Numbered from the stretch's first letter, positions 8,331-17,216 are shown. The stretch is 64,000 nt of DNA from Betaproteobacteria bacterium (GCA_028292405.1 JAQGMJ010000087.1:1-64000); one strand, 5' to 3'. Translations and numbers: made by a program. The notes: a model not told the origin generated them from the letters alone.

Positions 8331-9761
8331 ATGCACTTCCGCCCGGTCAGCCGGAAGTGGCTGATCGGTAGCGGCTTCGCCTTGGCGGCGGTGATCCTGT
8401 TTCTGGTCGGCGCCGTTTCCTTCCAGAGCGCGCGGACCGCGCATCAGCGGGCGCTTTCCGTTGCCCATACGCACCAGGTGCTGCAGGCCATCCAGGAAAC
8501 CTTAGCCCTGATGACCGAGGCGGAGACCGGCCAGCGCGGCTTCCTGGTCACCGGGCGCGACGAATACCTGGAGCCGTTCGTGCGGGCGAAAAGCCGGATG
8601 CCGCAGGCGCTCGCGCATTTGCGCGATCTGACCGCCGACAATCCGGACCAGCGCGCCCGCATCGACCGGCTGGAGCGTTACGGCAACGACAAGCTGGCCA
8701 TCCTGGCGCAGACACCCAGCCTGCGCGCCGATGCGGAAAAGCTGCGCGAGGCGATCCAGGGCGGCGCCGGCAAACGCCTGATGGACATGTTCCGCGCCGA
8801 GACCGTCGCGATGACGCGCATCGAGCAGGCGCTGCTGGAGCAACGCGGACAGGAGTCGGAGGAAAGCGCCGCCTTCACCAAGCAGATCACCATCGCCGGC
8901 TTCATCCTGAGCCTGGCCCTGATCGGCCTGTCCTACCTGCTGCTGCGCCAGGAGGGCGAGGAGCGCGTGCGCGCGGAGGGCCAGGTGCGCGCGCTCAACA
9001 GCCGGCTGGCGCGCCGCGCCGCGCAACTGGAGGTTTCCAACCGCGAACTGGAGGGCTTCAGCTATTCGGTGTCGCACGACCTGCGCATCCCGCTGCGCGC
9101 GGTGTCGGGCTATGCGCAGATCATGGAAGAGGACTACGGCGCGCGCCTGGACGACGAAGGGCGGCGCCTGCTGGCCCTGGTGCGCGGCAACGCCAACATG
9201 ATGAACACCCTGATCGACGATCTTCTGACCTTCTCGCGCCTGGGCAACAAGAGGCTGAAAAAGGCGGAGGTGGACATGGAGCAGCTGGCGCACGCGGCGC
9301 TCCTGCAATGCGGCGCGGCCGAAGCGGGCGGCGCCGCGGCGACGGCGGAAGTCCGCATCGGCAGCCTGCCGAAGGCGCCGGGCGACGCGGCCCTGTTGCG
9401 CCAGGTATGGACCAACCTGATCGCCAATGCCATCAAGTACTCGGCGGCACGCTCGCCCGCGCGCATCGAGGTCAGCGGCGAACTGCAGGGCGAAGAAGCA
9501 GTCTACCGGGTACGCGACAACGGCGTCGGCTTCGACATGCGCTATGCCCACAAGCTGTTCGGCGTATTCCAGCGCCTGCACGGCGTCGACGAATATCCGG
9601 GCACCGGCGTCGGCCTGGCCATCGTGCAGCGCGTGGTGATGCGCCACGGCGGCCGGGTCTGGGCCGAGGCCAAGCCCGAGCAGGGCGCGACCTTCAGTTT
9701 CACTCTGCCACTGACCGAAACCGAACCGGGAGAAGACGATGCAAGACCTGCGGGAGATTGA
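8331..9761 (+). CDS. CHASE3-domain sensor histidine kinase
   Basis: Membrane sensor kinase of 476 residues if it starts at ATG 8331, just before the first membrane helix (GSGFALAAVILFLVGAVSF); a GTG at 8277 is an alternative start. The extracytoplasmic CHASE3 domain is recognised by the motif TEAETGQRGFLVTGRDEYL. A second membrane helix (ITIAGFILSLALIGLSYLLL) and a short coiled coil follow. The HisKA box FSYSVSHDLRIPLRAV carries the phospho-accepting His. The ATPase domain shows an N-box (WTNLIANAIKYSA), G1 (DNGVGFD) and G2 (GTGVGLAIVQ). The layout resembles kinases of the bacteriophytochrome/Rcp1 pathway. The stop overlaps the next receiver gene by 23 bp, so the two are translationally coupled partners. 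Confidence 0.92.
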   Translation: MHFRPVSRKWLIGSGFALAAVILFLVGAVSFQSARTAHQRALSVAHTHQVLQAIQETLALMTEAETGQRGFLVTGRDEYLEPFVRAKSRMPQALAHLRDLTADNPDQRARIDRLERYGNDKLAILAQTPSLRADAEKLREAIQGGAGKRLMDMFRAETVAMTRIEQALLEQRGQESEESAAFTKQITIAGFILSLALIGLSYLLLRQEGEERVRAEGQVRALNSRLARRAAQLEVSNRELEGFSYSVSHDLRIPLRAVSGYAQIMEEDYGARLDDEGRRLLALVRGNANMMNTLIDDLLTFSRLGNKRLKKAEVDMEQLAHAALLQCGAAEAGGAAATAEVRIGSLPKAPGDAALLRQVWTNLIANAIKYSAARSPARIEVSGELQGEEAVYRVRDNGVGFDMRYAHKLFGVFQRLHGVDEYPGTGVGLAIVQRVVMRHGGRVWAEAKPEQGATFSFTLPLTETEPGEDDARPAGD

Positions 9762-10182
9762 GATCCTGCTCGCCGAGGACAGCGCCAGCGACGCCGAAAT
9801 GACGCTGCGGGCGCTGAAAAAGAGCAACCTCGCCAACAGCGTCACCTGGGTCAGGGACGGCGTCGAGGCGCTCGAATTCGTTTTCAGCACGGGCAAATTC
9901 AGCGGGCGCAGCGGCCATCCGAAACTGGTGCTGCTCGACATCAAGATGCCCAGGGTGGACGGCATCGAAGTGCTGCGCCAGATGCGCGCGGACGAAAGGA
10001 CGAAGCTGATCCCGGTAGTGATCCTGACTTCTTCCGCCGAGGAGCGCGACGTCATGGAAAGCTACAAGCTAGGCGTCAACAGCTACATCGTCAAGCCGGT
10101 CGATTTCTCGCAGTTCGCCCAGGTGATCGTCCAGGTGGGACTCTACTGGGCGATAGTGAACCGCACCCCGGGCTCGATCTAG
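9739..10182 (+). CDS. Rcp1-type single-domain response regulator
   Basis: Stand-alone receiver of 147 residues without an output domain. The phosphorylation site is complete: acidic pair Glu13/Asp14 (LLAEDS), phospho-accepting Asp67 (LVLLDIKMP), Thr97 (VILTSS) and Lys119 (IVKPV). The insertion between beta-2 and beta-3 (FVFSTGKFSGRSGHPK) and the C-terminal aromatic helix are typical of Rcp1-like regulators paired with phytochrome-type or CHASE3 kinases. It overlaps the upstream kinase gene by 23 bp and is almost certainly that kinase's phosphotransfer target. Its output is presumably through protein contacts. Confidence 0.92.
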   Translation: MQDLREIEILLAEDSASDAEMTLRALKKSNLANSVTWVRDGVEALEFVFSTGKFSGRSGHPKLVLLDIKMPRVDGIEVLRQMRADERTKLIPVVILTSSAEERDVMESYKLGVNSYIVKPVDFSQFAQVIVQVGLYWAIVNRTPGSI

Positions 10183-10199
10183 CCCTAATTTCCCCTCGA

Positions 10200-10225
10200 G
10201 CGGGGCCGGCGCGCGCCGGCCCCGC
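10200..10225. terminator. 26-bp perfect GC palindrome between convergent genes
   Basis: Each 13-nt arm reads GCGGGGCCGGCGC and the two arms are exact inverted repeats with no loop bases left over. It lies between the convergent receiver gene and the TRAP binding-protein gene, 11 bp from the stop of the latter. There is no T-run directly after it (a looser TTATTTCTTCTT follows), so it may act as a bidirectional 3'-end barrier rather than a classic terminator. Confidence 0.55.
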
Positions 10226-10235
10226 CGCAGGCCCC

Positions 10236-11330
10236 TTATTTCTTCTTCGCCCCGCGCGTCGACATGTAGTTGTCGAAAGTGCCTTCGGCGACGCGGAACC
10301 ATGCCAGCTCGTCCTCCAGGTATTTGAAGTACGAATCCGCGAGCTTTTTGAACTCGGCATTCTTCGCGCCCCATTCCGCGTACTGCTCGTGGGCCGCCTT
10401 GTAGCTGGCGTCCATGATTTCGCGGCTGAACACGCGCAGCTGCGTGCCACCGGCCAGCAGCTTTTTCATCGCCGTCGGGTTGAGGTGGTCGTAACGCGCG
10501 GTGGCCACGGTATTGGACTCGCCGCAGGCCGCGGTGAACACCGCCTGGTATTCCTTGGGCAGCGCCTCCCAAGCCTTGTTGCCCACCAGCATTACCGAGG
10601 CGGCGTTGCCTTCCCACCAGCCCGGCGTGTAGTAGTACTTGGCAATCTTGTAGAAGCCCAGCTTCTCGTCGTCGTAGGGGCCGACCCACTCGGCGGCGTC
10701 GATGGTGCCCTTTTCCAGCGCAGGGTAGATGTCGCCGCCGGCCAGCTGTTGCGGCACCACGCCCAGGCGCTGCAGCACCGCCCCGGCGATGCCGCCGACG
10801 CGGAACTTCAGGCCCTTCAGGTCGGCCAGCGTCTTGATCTCCTTGCGGAACCAGCCGCCCATCTGGGTGCCGGTGTTCAGGCAGGGAAAGGCGGTGCAGC
10901 CATAGCTCTTTTGCAGGAAGGCGTTGTACAGCTGTTCGCCGCCGCCCTGGTACCACCAGGCGTTGTGCTGGCGCACGTTCATGCCGAAGGGAAAGATGGC
11001 GCCGAAGCCCAGCGCCGGGTCCTTGCCCGAGTAGTAGTACATGATGGTCTGGCCGCATTCGACGGTGGCGTTTTGCACGGCGTCGAGCACCTGCAGGCCG
11101 GGCACGATCTCGCCGGCGGCGAACACCTGGATCTGGAACTTGTTGGAAGTCGCGTCGGCTACCCGCTTGGCAATGTTCTCAGCCGCGCCCACCAAAGTAT
11201 CCAGGCTCTTCGGATAGCTCGAAGTAAGGCGCCATTTGGTCACCGGCTGGCTTTGCGCCAGCGCCGGCGCGGACCCGGCCGCAAGGATGCCCGCAACTCC
11301 GCCGTGCTTGATGAAATCCCGTCTTTGCAT
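10236..11330 (-). CDS. TRAP transporter substrate-binding protein (DctP/TakP-like), orphan
   Basis: Periplasmic binding protein of 364 residues. The start at 11330 is supported by a GGAG ribosome-binding site about 10 nt upstream. The N-terminus MQRRDFIKHGG followed by a hydrophobic stretch and APALAQ is a twin-arginine (Tat) signal peptide. The mature protein has the DctP-family fold features ITKWRLTSSYPKSLDT-like start, a GLKFRVGG segment containing the substrate carboxylate-binding Arg, and GGDIYPALEKGTIDAAEWVGP. The subfamily resembles those that bind 2-oxo acids. No DctQ or DctM membrane gene lies beside it, so its membrane partner must be elsewhere. Confidence 0.88.
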   Translation of the reverse strand: MQRRDFIKHGGVAGILAAGSAPALAQSQPVTKWRLTSSYPKSLDTLVGAAENIAKRVADATSNKFQIQVFAAGEIVPGLQVLDAVQNATVECGQTIMYYYSGKDPALGFGAIFPFGMNVRQHNAWWYQGGGEQLYNAFLQKSYGCTAFPCLNTGTQMGGWFRKEIKTLADLKGLKFRVGGIAGAVLQRLGVVPQQLAGGDIYPALEKGTIDAAEWVGPYDDEKLGFYKIAKYYYTPGWWEGNAASVMLVGNKAWEALPKEYQAVFTAACGESNTVATARYDHLNPTAMKKLLAGGTQLRVFSREIMDASYKAAHEQYAEWGAKNAEFKKLADSYFKYLEDELAWFRVAEGTFDNYMSTRGAKKK

Positions 11331-11493
11331 GGTGCTTTGTCTCCGGTAGTTGATTTTGATTACCTGGTGAGTGCCGCGACACCTGCATCCGACCTTTCGC
11401 GGACAAACGATTATGCGCGCAAATCCGCCGCCGCAGCAGCCGCAGGATTGCGCTAATATATTTTTATACAGCCAACCTTCGTAAGGAGACGCC

Positions 11494-11895
11494 GTGACGA
11501 GATTCAAGCAAGTGCGACACCTGTCGATCGCCATCGAACGCACGCCGCGGGACGTGTATGCCTATGCCAGCAATCCGGAAAACATGCCCGCCTGGGCCGC
11601 CGGCCTGGGCCACGGCATCAGCCGCGCCGGTGAACATTGGGAAGTGCATACGCCGCAAGGCACGCTGGCGATGCGCTTCGCACCGCAAAACGATTACGGC
11701 GTGCTCGACCACACGGTGACCCTGCCCGACGGCGCCGAGGTCTACGTGCCGTTGCGCGTGCTGGCCAACGGCGGCGGCAGCGAAGTGATATTCACCCTGT
11801 ACCGCCAGCCGGAGATGGATGACGCCGCTTTCGCCCGCGACGCCGGCATGGTGGAGAAGGACCTAGCCGCCCTCAAAACACATCTGGAAAAATAA
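11494..11895 (+). CDS. SRPBCC (START-like) small protein
   Basis: A 133-residue cytosolic protein starting at GTG 11494, preceded by a good AAGGAG site. The opening [32 protein letters not shown] is the characteristic first strand and helix of the polyketide-cyclase/START superfamily, which forms a hydrophobic pocket. A C-terminal helix ([19 protein letters not shown]) closes it. The ligand is unknown. It is the first gene of a forward run and ends 10 bp before the Gdx exporter gene. Confidence 0.8.
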   Translation: MTRFKQVRHLSIAIERTPRDVYAYASNPENMPAWAAGLGHGISRAGEHWEVHTPQGTLAMRFAPQNDYGVLDHTVTLPDGAEVYVPLRVLANGGGSEVIFTLYRQPEMDDAAFARDAGMVEKDLAALKTHLEK

Positions 11896-11905
11896 GGACG
11901 CCCCG

Positions 11906-12226
11906 ATGGCCTGGACCCTGTTGATACTCGCCGGCCTGTTCGAGATGGCCTGGGCGATCGGCCTGAAATACACCGAAGGCTTCACCCGGCCCTGGCCCAC
12001 GGCCGGCACCGTGCTGACCATGGTGACCAGCGTCGCCCTGCTCGGCCTGGCCGTGCGCAGCCTGCCGGTGGGCACCGCCTACGCGGTGTGGACCGGTATC
12101 GGCGCAGCCGGCACGGTAATCCTCGGCATTGCGCTGCTGAACGAGCCGGCAGGCACCGCGCGCCTGGCCTGCGTGGGGCTGATCCTGGCCGGGGTAGTCG
12201 GGCTGAAGCTGGTCACGCCGGACTGA
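11906..12226 (+). CDS. sugE: Small multidrug-resistance family exporter, Gdx/SugE type
   Basis: A 106-residue four-helix inner-membrane protein that works as an antiparallel dimer exchanging protons for guanidinium-like cations. The essential Glu13 lies in [17 protein letters not shown]. The residues LKYTEGFTR and [23 protein letters not shown] match the SugE/Gdx branch rather than the EmrE drug-export branch. No guanidine riboswitch is visible: the upstream gene ends only 10 bp away, and transcription probably reads through from it. Confidence 0.92.
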   Translation: MAWTLLILAGLFEMAWAIGLKYTEGFTRPWPTAGTVLTMVTSVALLGLAVRSLPVGTAYAVWTGIGAAGTVILGIALLNEPAGTARLACVGLILAGVVGLKLVTPD

Positions 12227-12281
12227 GAACCGACCGCCGATCCGCCGGTCAGAACACGTCAAGCCCATCAAGGAGAGTGCC

Positions 12282-12727
12282 ATGTCCCTGCAGATCAAGG
12301 AAGTCGTTCCCTACCTGCGCTGCAAGCCTGCTGCCGCCGCCATCGAGTTCTACAAAACGGTACTCGGCGCCGAAGAGATCTTCCGCCTGGACGAAAAATC
12401 CACCGGGCGCATCGGCCACGCCGAACTGAAAGTCGGCAACACGATGCTCAAGCTCTCCGACGAGTACCCCGAAATCGGCCTGCTCGGCCCGCTGTCCACC
12501 GGCGGCAGCGGCACGGCGATTTATCTGCAGGTGGACGATGCGGACGCCTTGGCCGCGCGCGCCGTCGCCGCCGGCGCGACCATGCTGCGCGAACCGGCCG
12601 ACCAGTTCTACGGCCAGCGCTCCTGCAAAGTGCGCGACCCCTTCGCCACGAATGGATGTTCAGCCACGAGATCGAACAGGTCAGCTACGCCGAAATGCAG
12701 CGCCGCTACGACGCCATGTTCGAATAA
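12282..12727 (+). pseudogene. VOC-family (PhnB/glyoxalase-like) protein, one-base frameshift
   Basis: The reading frame from ATG 12282 (GGAG site upstream) encodes a vicinal-oxygen-chelate protein: LQIKEVVPYLRCKPAAAAIEFYKTVLGAEE, then GTAIYLQVDDADALAARAVAAGA and VRDPF at 12642-12644. At this point one base is missing. Restoring a G gives the family-typical (G)HEWMFSHEIEQVSYAEM and RRYDAMFE, ending at TAA 12725-12727, about 148 residues. As written, the frame instead runs into a long unrelated tail. The family normally has DPFGHxW at this point. Either the gene is broken in its last sixth or the consensus has a deletion. The substrate is unknown. Confidence 0.85.
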
Positions 12728-12780
12728 AGCACCGCCGCGAGTCGGCGTATCATCCAATCCTCATTTACGGAGACAAGAGC

Positions 12781-13281
12781 ATGAGCCATACCCTGCAAGG
12801 TTTCGCCGCTGCCTGCCACGACCTGCTCAAAGCCACCCCGGGCCCGCAAGGCCGCGAGAAGGTGCGCGACCTGGTGCGTGAAGTGCTGCAAGACCGCGAG
12901 TTCGTCGAAACGACGATCACCGCCGACATGCCCGAACGCAAGATCATTTACCAGGACCCGGAGCTGGGCTTTTGCATCCTCGCCCACGTCTATCACGGCG
13001 CCAAGACTTCGCCGCCGCACGACCACGGCCCCTCCTGGGCAATCTACGGCCAGGCCGCCGGCGAAACGCACATGAGCGACTATGAACTGGTCGAGCCGCC
13101 CGCTCCCGGCAAGCCGGGCAAGGCACGCGAAACGGCCTCCTACTCGCTCACCCCCGGCAGCGCCCACCTGTACAACGAAGGCGACCTGCACTCGCCGCGC
13201 CGTGACGGCCCCACCCGCCTGCTGCGCCTGGAGGGGCTGGACATGTCCACCATCAAGCGCGACAAGTTCGAAGCGGTCTAG
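12781..13281 (+). CDS. Cupin-fold protein resembling cysteine dioxygenase
   Basis: A 166-residue protein starting at ATG 12781 after a GGAGAC site. An N-terminal helical part is followed by a cupin core with the metal-binding pattern PPHDHGPSWAIYGQAAGETHMSDY (two His, then a further His) and a later His in PGSAHLYNEGDLHSP. This resembles the single-domain thiol dioxygenase/cysteine dioxygenase-like cupins, which bind iron. The exact reaction cannot be assigned. It lies in the forward run between the broken VOC gene and nhaA. Confidence 0.65.
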   Translation: MSHTLQGFAAACHDLLKATPGPQGREKVRDLVREVLQDREFVETTITADMPERKIIYQDPELGFCILAHVYHGAKTSPPHDHGPSWAIYGQAAGETHMSDYELVEPPAPGKPGKARETASYSLTPGSAHLYNEGDLHSPRRDGPTRLLRLEGLDMSTIKRDKFEAV

Positions 13282-13302
13282 GCCCTCAGCGCCGCGCGCC
13301 GC

Positions 13303-14463
13303 ATGTTCCGCCGCTTTTTCGCGCTGGAATCGGCCAGCGGCTTCGTGCTGTTCGGCGCCGCTTTGCTGGCGGTGGCGCTGTCCAACTCCCCGCTCGGGCC
13401 GGGATTTTTGCACGCGTTGCATGCGCCCTATGGGGCGACGCTCGGCCCCCTGACCGTCAACACCTCGATTGAACTGGCCGTCAACGACGGCCTGATGGTG
13501 GTGTTTTTCCTGCTCGTCGGCCTGGAGATCAAGCGCGAGATCGTCGCCGGCGAATTGTCCACGCGCGCGAAGATCGCCCTGCCGGCCGTCGCAGCCCTGG
13601 GCGGCATGGCGGCCCCGGCGTTGATTTACATCGCCTGCAACTGGGGGCATGCCGATGCCTTGCGCGGCTGGGCCATTCCATCGGCCACCGACATCGCCTT
13701 TTCACTCGGCGTGCTGACCCTGCTGGGAAAACGCGTACCGCTGTCGCTCAAGATATTCCTCACCGCGCTGGCGATCATCGACGATCTCGGGGCCATCGTG
13801 GTGATCGCGCTGTTCTACACCGACCACCTGTCGCTGCCCATGCTGGGCGGCGCGCTGCTGACGGCAGGCGCGCTGGCCATGCTGAACCGCGCGGGCACCA
13901 CGGCGCTCGCACCCTACCTCCTGCTCGGCGTGCTGCTCTGGGTCTTCGTGCTGATGTCGGGCGTGCATGCGACCCTGGCGGGCGTGGCGCTGGCTTTGAC
14001 GATTCCCCTGCGGGTGAACCGGCCGCAGGGACCGGCGCCCCTGCTGCGCCTGGAGCACGCGCTGCATCCCTGGGTGGCCTTCGGTATCCTGCCGATGTTC
14101 GCGCTGGCCAACGCCGGGGTTTCCTTCGCCGGCATGAGCGCATCCACCCTGCTGCTCCCGATTCCGCTGGGCATCGCCGCCGGGTTGCTCATCGGCAAGG
14201 CGCTGGGCATCTCCGGCAGTTGCTGGCTGCTGCTCAAACTCACGCACGCGCCGCTGCCGGCGGGCACCACCTGGGCAAGCCTGTGCGGCATCGCCCTGTT
14301 GGGCGGCATCGGCTTCACCATGAGCCTGTTCATCGGCAACCTGGCGTTCCCGGGCGTGGCCGAATTCGAGGCCGAAGTGCGCCTGGGCGTGATCGCCGGC
14401 TCACTCCTGTCCGCTGTCGCCGGCTACCTGGTGCTGCGCGCCGCGCCGGCTGCGGATTCGTAA
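13303..14463 (+). CDS. nhaA: Na+/H+ antiporter NhaA
   Basis: Inner-membrane electrogenic antiporter of 386 residues (family about 380-400) that exports Na+ in exchange for protons. The transport-site aspartates are present: Asp160 and Asp161 in LTALAIIDDLGAIVVIALFYT, and Asp130 in AIPSATDIAFSLG. The N-terminal FFALESASGFVLFGAALLA and the GLEIKREIVAGEL loop are family signatures. About 11-12 membrane helices are evident. It starts 21 bp after the cupin gene and ends 21 bp before the next gene, suggesting an operon. Confidence 0.97.
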   Translation: MFRRFFALESASGFVLFGAALLAVALSNSPLGPGFLHALHAPYGATLGPLTVNTSIELAVNDGLMVVFFLLVGLEIKREIVAGELSTRAKIALPAVAALGGMAAPALIYIACNWGHADALRGWAIPSATDIAFSLGVLTLLGKRVPLSLKIFLTALAIIDDLGAIVVIALFYTDHLSLPMLGGALLTAGALAMLNRAGTTALAPYLLLGVLLWVFVLMSGVHATLAGVALALTIPLRVNRPQGPAPLLRLEHALHPWVAFGILPMFALANAGVSFAGMSASTLLLPIPLGIAAGLLIGKALGISGSCWLLLKLTHAPLPAGTTWASLCGIALLGGIGFTMSLFIGNLAFPGVAEFEAEVRLGVIAGSLLSAVAGYLVLRAAPAADS

Positions 14464-14484
14464 TGAACTCCGTATCATTGCCCC

Positions 14485-15621
14485 ATGCGACTGACTGAAC
14501 TTGAAACTCCCGCCCTGGTGCTCGACCAGGCGAAAATGGACCGCAACATCGCGCGCATGCGCGAGCATCTCGCGCGCCTGGGCGTCGCCTTTCGCCCGCA
14601 CGTGAAGACGCCGAAGGCGATCGACGTGGTGCGGCGCATGATCAGCAACCCGGCCGGGCCGATCACCGTCTCGACGCTGAAGGAGGCGGATTATTTTTTC
14701 GGCCACGGCATCAGCGACATCCTCTATGCGGTGGGCATCACGCCGAACAAGCTGGACCACGTCGCGCGCCTGATGGGCGCGGGGGCGAGGCTGAAGATCA
14801 TTCTCGACAATGAAGAGGCGGCGCATGCTGTCGTCGCGTATGGACGCGACAACGGCGTGAAGTTCGAAGTGTTGATCGAAATCGATTGCGACGGCCACCG
14901 CTCCGGCGTCAAGCCCGATGCGCCCGAGCTCATCACCATCGGCCGCGTCCTGCATGAAGGCGGCACTACCCTCACCGGTGTGATGACCCACGCCGGCAGC
15001 TCGTACAACTGCACTTCCGTCGAAGGCATCCGCGCGATGGCCAAGCAGGAGCGCAGCCTCGCCGTGCATTGCGCCGAGCGCCTGCGCGCTGCCGGCCTGC
15101 CCTGCCCGGTGGTCAGCATCGGCTCCTCGCCCACCGCCACCTACGCGCAGGATTTGAGCGGCGTCACCGAAGTGCGCGCCGGGGTTTTCGTCTTCTTCGA
15201 CCTGGTGATGGCCGGCATCGACGTATGCAAACAGGACGACATCGCCCTCTCGGTGCTCACCACCGTGATCGGCCACCAGCGCGACCGCGGCTGGATCATC
15301 ACCGACGCCGGCTGGATGGCCATGTCGCGCGACCGCGGCACCGCCGCGCAAAAAGTCGATCAGGGCTACGGCGTGGTGTGCGATGTGCAAGGCAGCCCGA
15401 TCAAGGATTTGATCATGGCCCAGGCCAACCAGGAGCACGGCGTACTCGCGCACCGCTCCGGCGACCCTGCACAAACGCCCAAGCTACCGGTCGGCACGCT
15501 GCTGCGCATCCTACCGAATCACGCCTGCGCCACCGGTGCGCAGCATGACCGCTATCACGTGCTGGAGAGCAGCGGCGCTGAGGATATAGCGGCGGTCTGG
15601 CCACGCTTCTCTGGCTGGTAA
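14485..15621 (+). CDS. DSD1-type PLP enzyme (D-serine dehydratase / D-threonine aldolase family)
   Basis: A fold-type III PLP enzyme of 378 residues. The N-terminal alanine-racemase-like barrel carries the PLP lysine Lys41 in RPHVKTPKAID. The C-terminal domain has LPNHACATGAQHD, giving His346 and Cys348. An HxC pair binds zinc in DSD1-type D-serine dehydratases, whereas D-threonine aldolases use HxD, so D-serine dehydratase activity (D-serine to pyruvate and ammonia) is the better guess. GVMTHAGSSYNC and SIGSSPT bind the cofactor phosphate in the family. It follows nhaA closely in the same direction. Confidence 0.85.
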   Translation: MRLTELETPALVLDQAKMDRNIARMREHLARLGVAFRPHVKTPKAIDVVRRMISNPAGPITVSTLKEADYFFGHGISDILYAVGITPNKLDHVARLMGAGARLKIILDNEEAAHAVVAYGRDNGVKFEVLIEIDCDGHRSGVKPDAPELITIGRVLHEGGTTLTGVMTHAGSSYNCTSVEGIRAMAKQERSLAVHCAERLRAAGLPCPVVSIGSSPTATYAQDLSGVTEVRAGVFVFFDLVMAGIDVCKQDDIALSVLTTVIGHQRDRGWIITDAGWMAMSRDRGTAAQKVDQGYGVVCDVQGSPIKDLIMAQANQEHGVLAHRSGDPAQTPKLPVGTLLRILPNHACATGAQHDRYHVLESSGAEDIAAVWPRFSGW

Positions 15622-15644
15622 GCAGCTACGAAGGCTGTTTGAAA

Positions 15645-15676
15645 ACAAAAACGCGGGGCAACCTCCGCGTTTTTGT
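15645..15676. terminator. Bidirectional intrinsic terminator
   Basis: A perfect 12-bp stem (ACAAAAACGCGG paired with CCGCGTTTTTGT) with an 8-nt loop. It has T-runs on both strands, so it can end the forward DSD1-type gene and also stop transcripts reading leftward past nadV. Confidence 0.8.
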
Positions 15677-15696
15677 TCGTGGCTTTTAAGTCCCAA

Positions 15697-15780
15697 AAAA
15701 TCGTCCGCGCGTCTACGTAAATGCGGCCGGCGATTTTGCCTGGCCAGCCCAGCAAAGGCAGGTTTTTACTTTTGCCTGCC
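15697..15780 (-). repeat. Bipartite 3'-end palindrome, copy 1 (A1+B1), after nadV
   Basis: Read in the direction of nadV. Unit A1 (15780-15757) begins 2 nt after the stop codon and has the shared core CAAAAGTAAAAACC with a degenerate right arm. GGCAGG/CCTGCC form its stem. Unit B1 (15737-15697) pairs AAAATCG with CGATTTT around a long GC-containing loop. It belongs to the same family as the copies at 48.8, 51.8, 54.4, 60.6 and 60.8 kb. Confidence 0.55.
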
Positions 15781-15782
15781 GC

Positions 15783-17216
15783 TTACAGCGGCAGGAACGA
15801 CTCCGGCACCGCCCGCATACCGCTGTCGGCGCGGCTGCGCACGTCGGCAAAGCTGGCGTTGCGCGTGATCACGCCGTCTTCGAACACCGTCTCCAGCGCC
15901 GACACTGCATCGCTCTTGCCCACCGGCTCGGTGCGATAGCTGTCGCGGTCGCGCACCAGGTCCAGCCGGCCGCGCTTGGAGCGCTTGCCGGCATCGGTGA
16001 CGGGGTCCTTGTAGACGTCGCGCCATTCGCCTTCCACCTCGATGGCCGAGCACTTCATCGCCCAGTTCATGGTGTCGCGGTTGACCTGCTGCAACAGGCC
16101 CCCGCCCATGCCGAAAGCCAGGTTCTCGGCGGAGTAACCGTTGTGGTACAGGTTGGACAGGCACAGGCGCATGCTGTCGAGGTTCATGCCGTCGCCCTGG
16201 ATGATGCGCACGTGGTTGAGCACCAGGAAGCCCTTTTTGTTCGGCGTGGCGCCGAACTTGGCAGCGAGGATGTTCGCCACTTTCAGGATGGTCTCGGCAG
16301 GGTCGCCGGAGTCGGGGCGGATCACCAGGGTGGCACCGCTTTTTTTCACCTCTTCGCGCAACTCGCCGCCCCAGAGGTTTTCGCAGGCGTTGAAGATATC
16401 GTAGCTGTCGGAGACCACCGCGAAGATCGCGCCGGGCTTGCCGAACCGCGTGAGCATGTTGCGATAGGCCCCAACCTCGTTCTCGCGGCCCCAGGCGGTA
16501 ATGGTGGAATGCTCCGCGGCGGGAATCGAAAAGCCCGCCATCTCGCAGTCGTAATACTGGTTGGCCGCCAGCACGCCGGTGACGGTGTCCGAGCCCATGA
16601 AATTGACCAGGTGGGCCATGCCGCCCAGTGCCGCCGACTCCAGGCTGGAGACGCCGCGCGCGCCGAAGTCGTGCAGCTTGAAGGGCAACTCGGCTTCCGG
16701 GTTGTCGCAGGTGGCCTCGAGGTAGCGGCGGATGGTCTTCTTGGCGTGCGCCGAGATGGTGGCCACCGTGGTCGGGTACCACACCGCGCGCAGCAATTCG
16801 GTTTCCAGGTAGCTGGTGAGCCAGAAGAATTCCGGGTCGGTGTTCTCGACCGTGACCAGCACGTTGGACACCGGCACCACCGCACCCTCCGGCACCGCGC
16901 GGATGCGCAGCGGCAGGCGGCCGCCATGTTTAGCGACGAGGTCGCGCCAGCCGGCCTCGTTGAACGGCTCGCCGTGCGGCTTGAAAAAGGCCGCCGCGGC
17001 ATCGATCTGCGCGGCCGTCACCGGCTGGCTCAGGTATTCCGCCAGATAGGCCTGCAAACCGAAAAACAGGCTGTGGGTGAAGAGGCCGCCGCGCGCCTCG
17101 ATATAGCTGAACACCCGCTGCGTACCGGGCGGGTATTGCAGCCAGTGCGAAGCCTTATAGCTATCGGTACGGAGAAGGAGATTGCCGGCGAGCGCGGCGA
17201 GTTGGGGTTTGCGCAT
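15783..17216 (-). CDS. nadV: Nicotinamide phosphoribosyltransferase (NAMPT/NadV)
   Basis: Converts nicotinamide and PRPP to nicotinamide mononucleotide, the first step of the short NAD salvage route that bypasses deamidation. The chosen start at ATG 17216 gives 477 residues, the usual family length; an in-frame extension to 17297 lacks support. Family landmarks are LLLRTDSYKASHWLQYPPGTQRV at the N-terminus, KLHDFGARGVSSLESAALGG, AAEHSTITAWGRE, VSDSYDIFNAC, VIRPDSGDP, IQGDGMN and GMGGGLLQQVNRDTM, which cover the PRPP- and nicotinamide-binding sites. It stands alone, divergent from the Tyr/Pro-rich gene, with a bipartite palindrome just after the stop. Confidence 0.95.
   Translation of the reverse strand: MRKPQLAALAGNLLLRTDSYKASHWLQYPPGTQRVFSYIEARGGLFTHSLFFGLQAYLAEYLSQPVTAAQIDAAAAFFKPHGEPFNEAGWRDLVAKHGGRLPLRIRAVPEGAVVPVSNVLVTVENTDPEFFWLTSYLETELLRAVWYPTTVATISAHAKKTIRRYLEATCDNPEAELPFKLHDFGARGVSSLESAALGGMAHLVNFMGSDTVTGVLAANQYYDCEMAGFSIPAAEHSTITAWGRENEVGAYRNMLTRFGKPGAIFAVVSDSYDIFNACENLWGGELREEVKKSGATLVIRPDSGDPAETILKVANILAAKFGATPNKKGFLVLNHVRIIQGDGMNLDSMRLCLSNLYHNGYSAENLAFGMGGGLLQQVNRDTMNWAMKCSAIEVEGEWRDVYKDPVTDAGKRSKRGRLDLVRDRDSYRTEPVGKSDAVSALETVFEDGVITRNASFADVRSRADSGMRAVPESFLPL

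Noticed and set aside
11896-11905. A guanidine riboswitch before the Gdx/SugE gene
   Set aside because: Only 10 bp separate it from the previous gene, and no riboswitch-like hairpins are present.
15622-15782. A mobile-element end or attachment site near the nadV stop
   Set aside because: The inverted repeats belong to the bipartite 3'-end family and a terminator; there is no transposase or direct target duplication.
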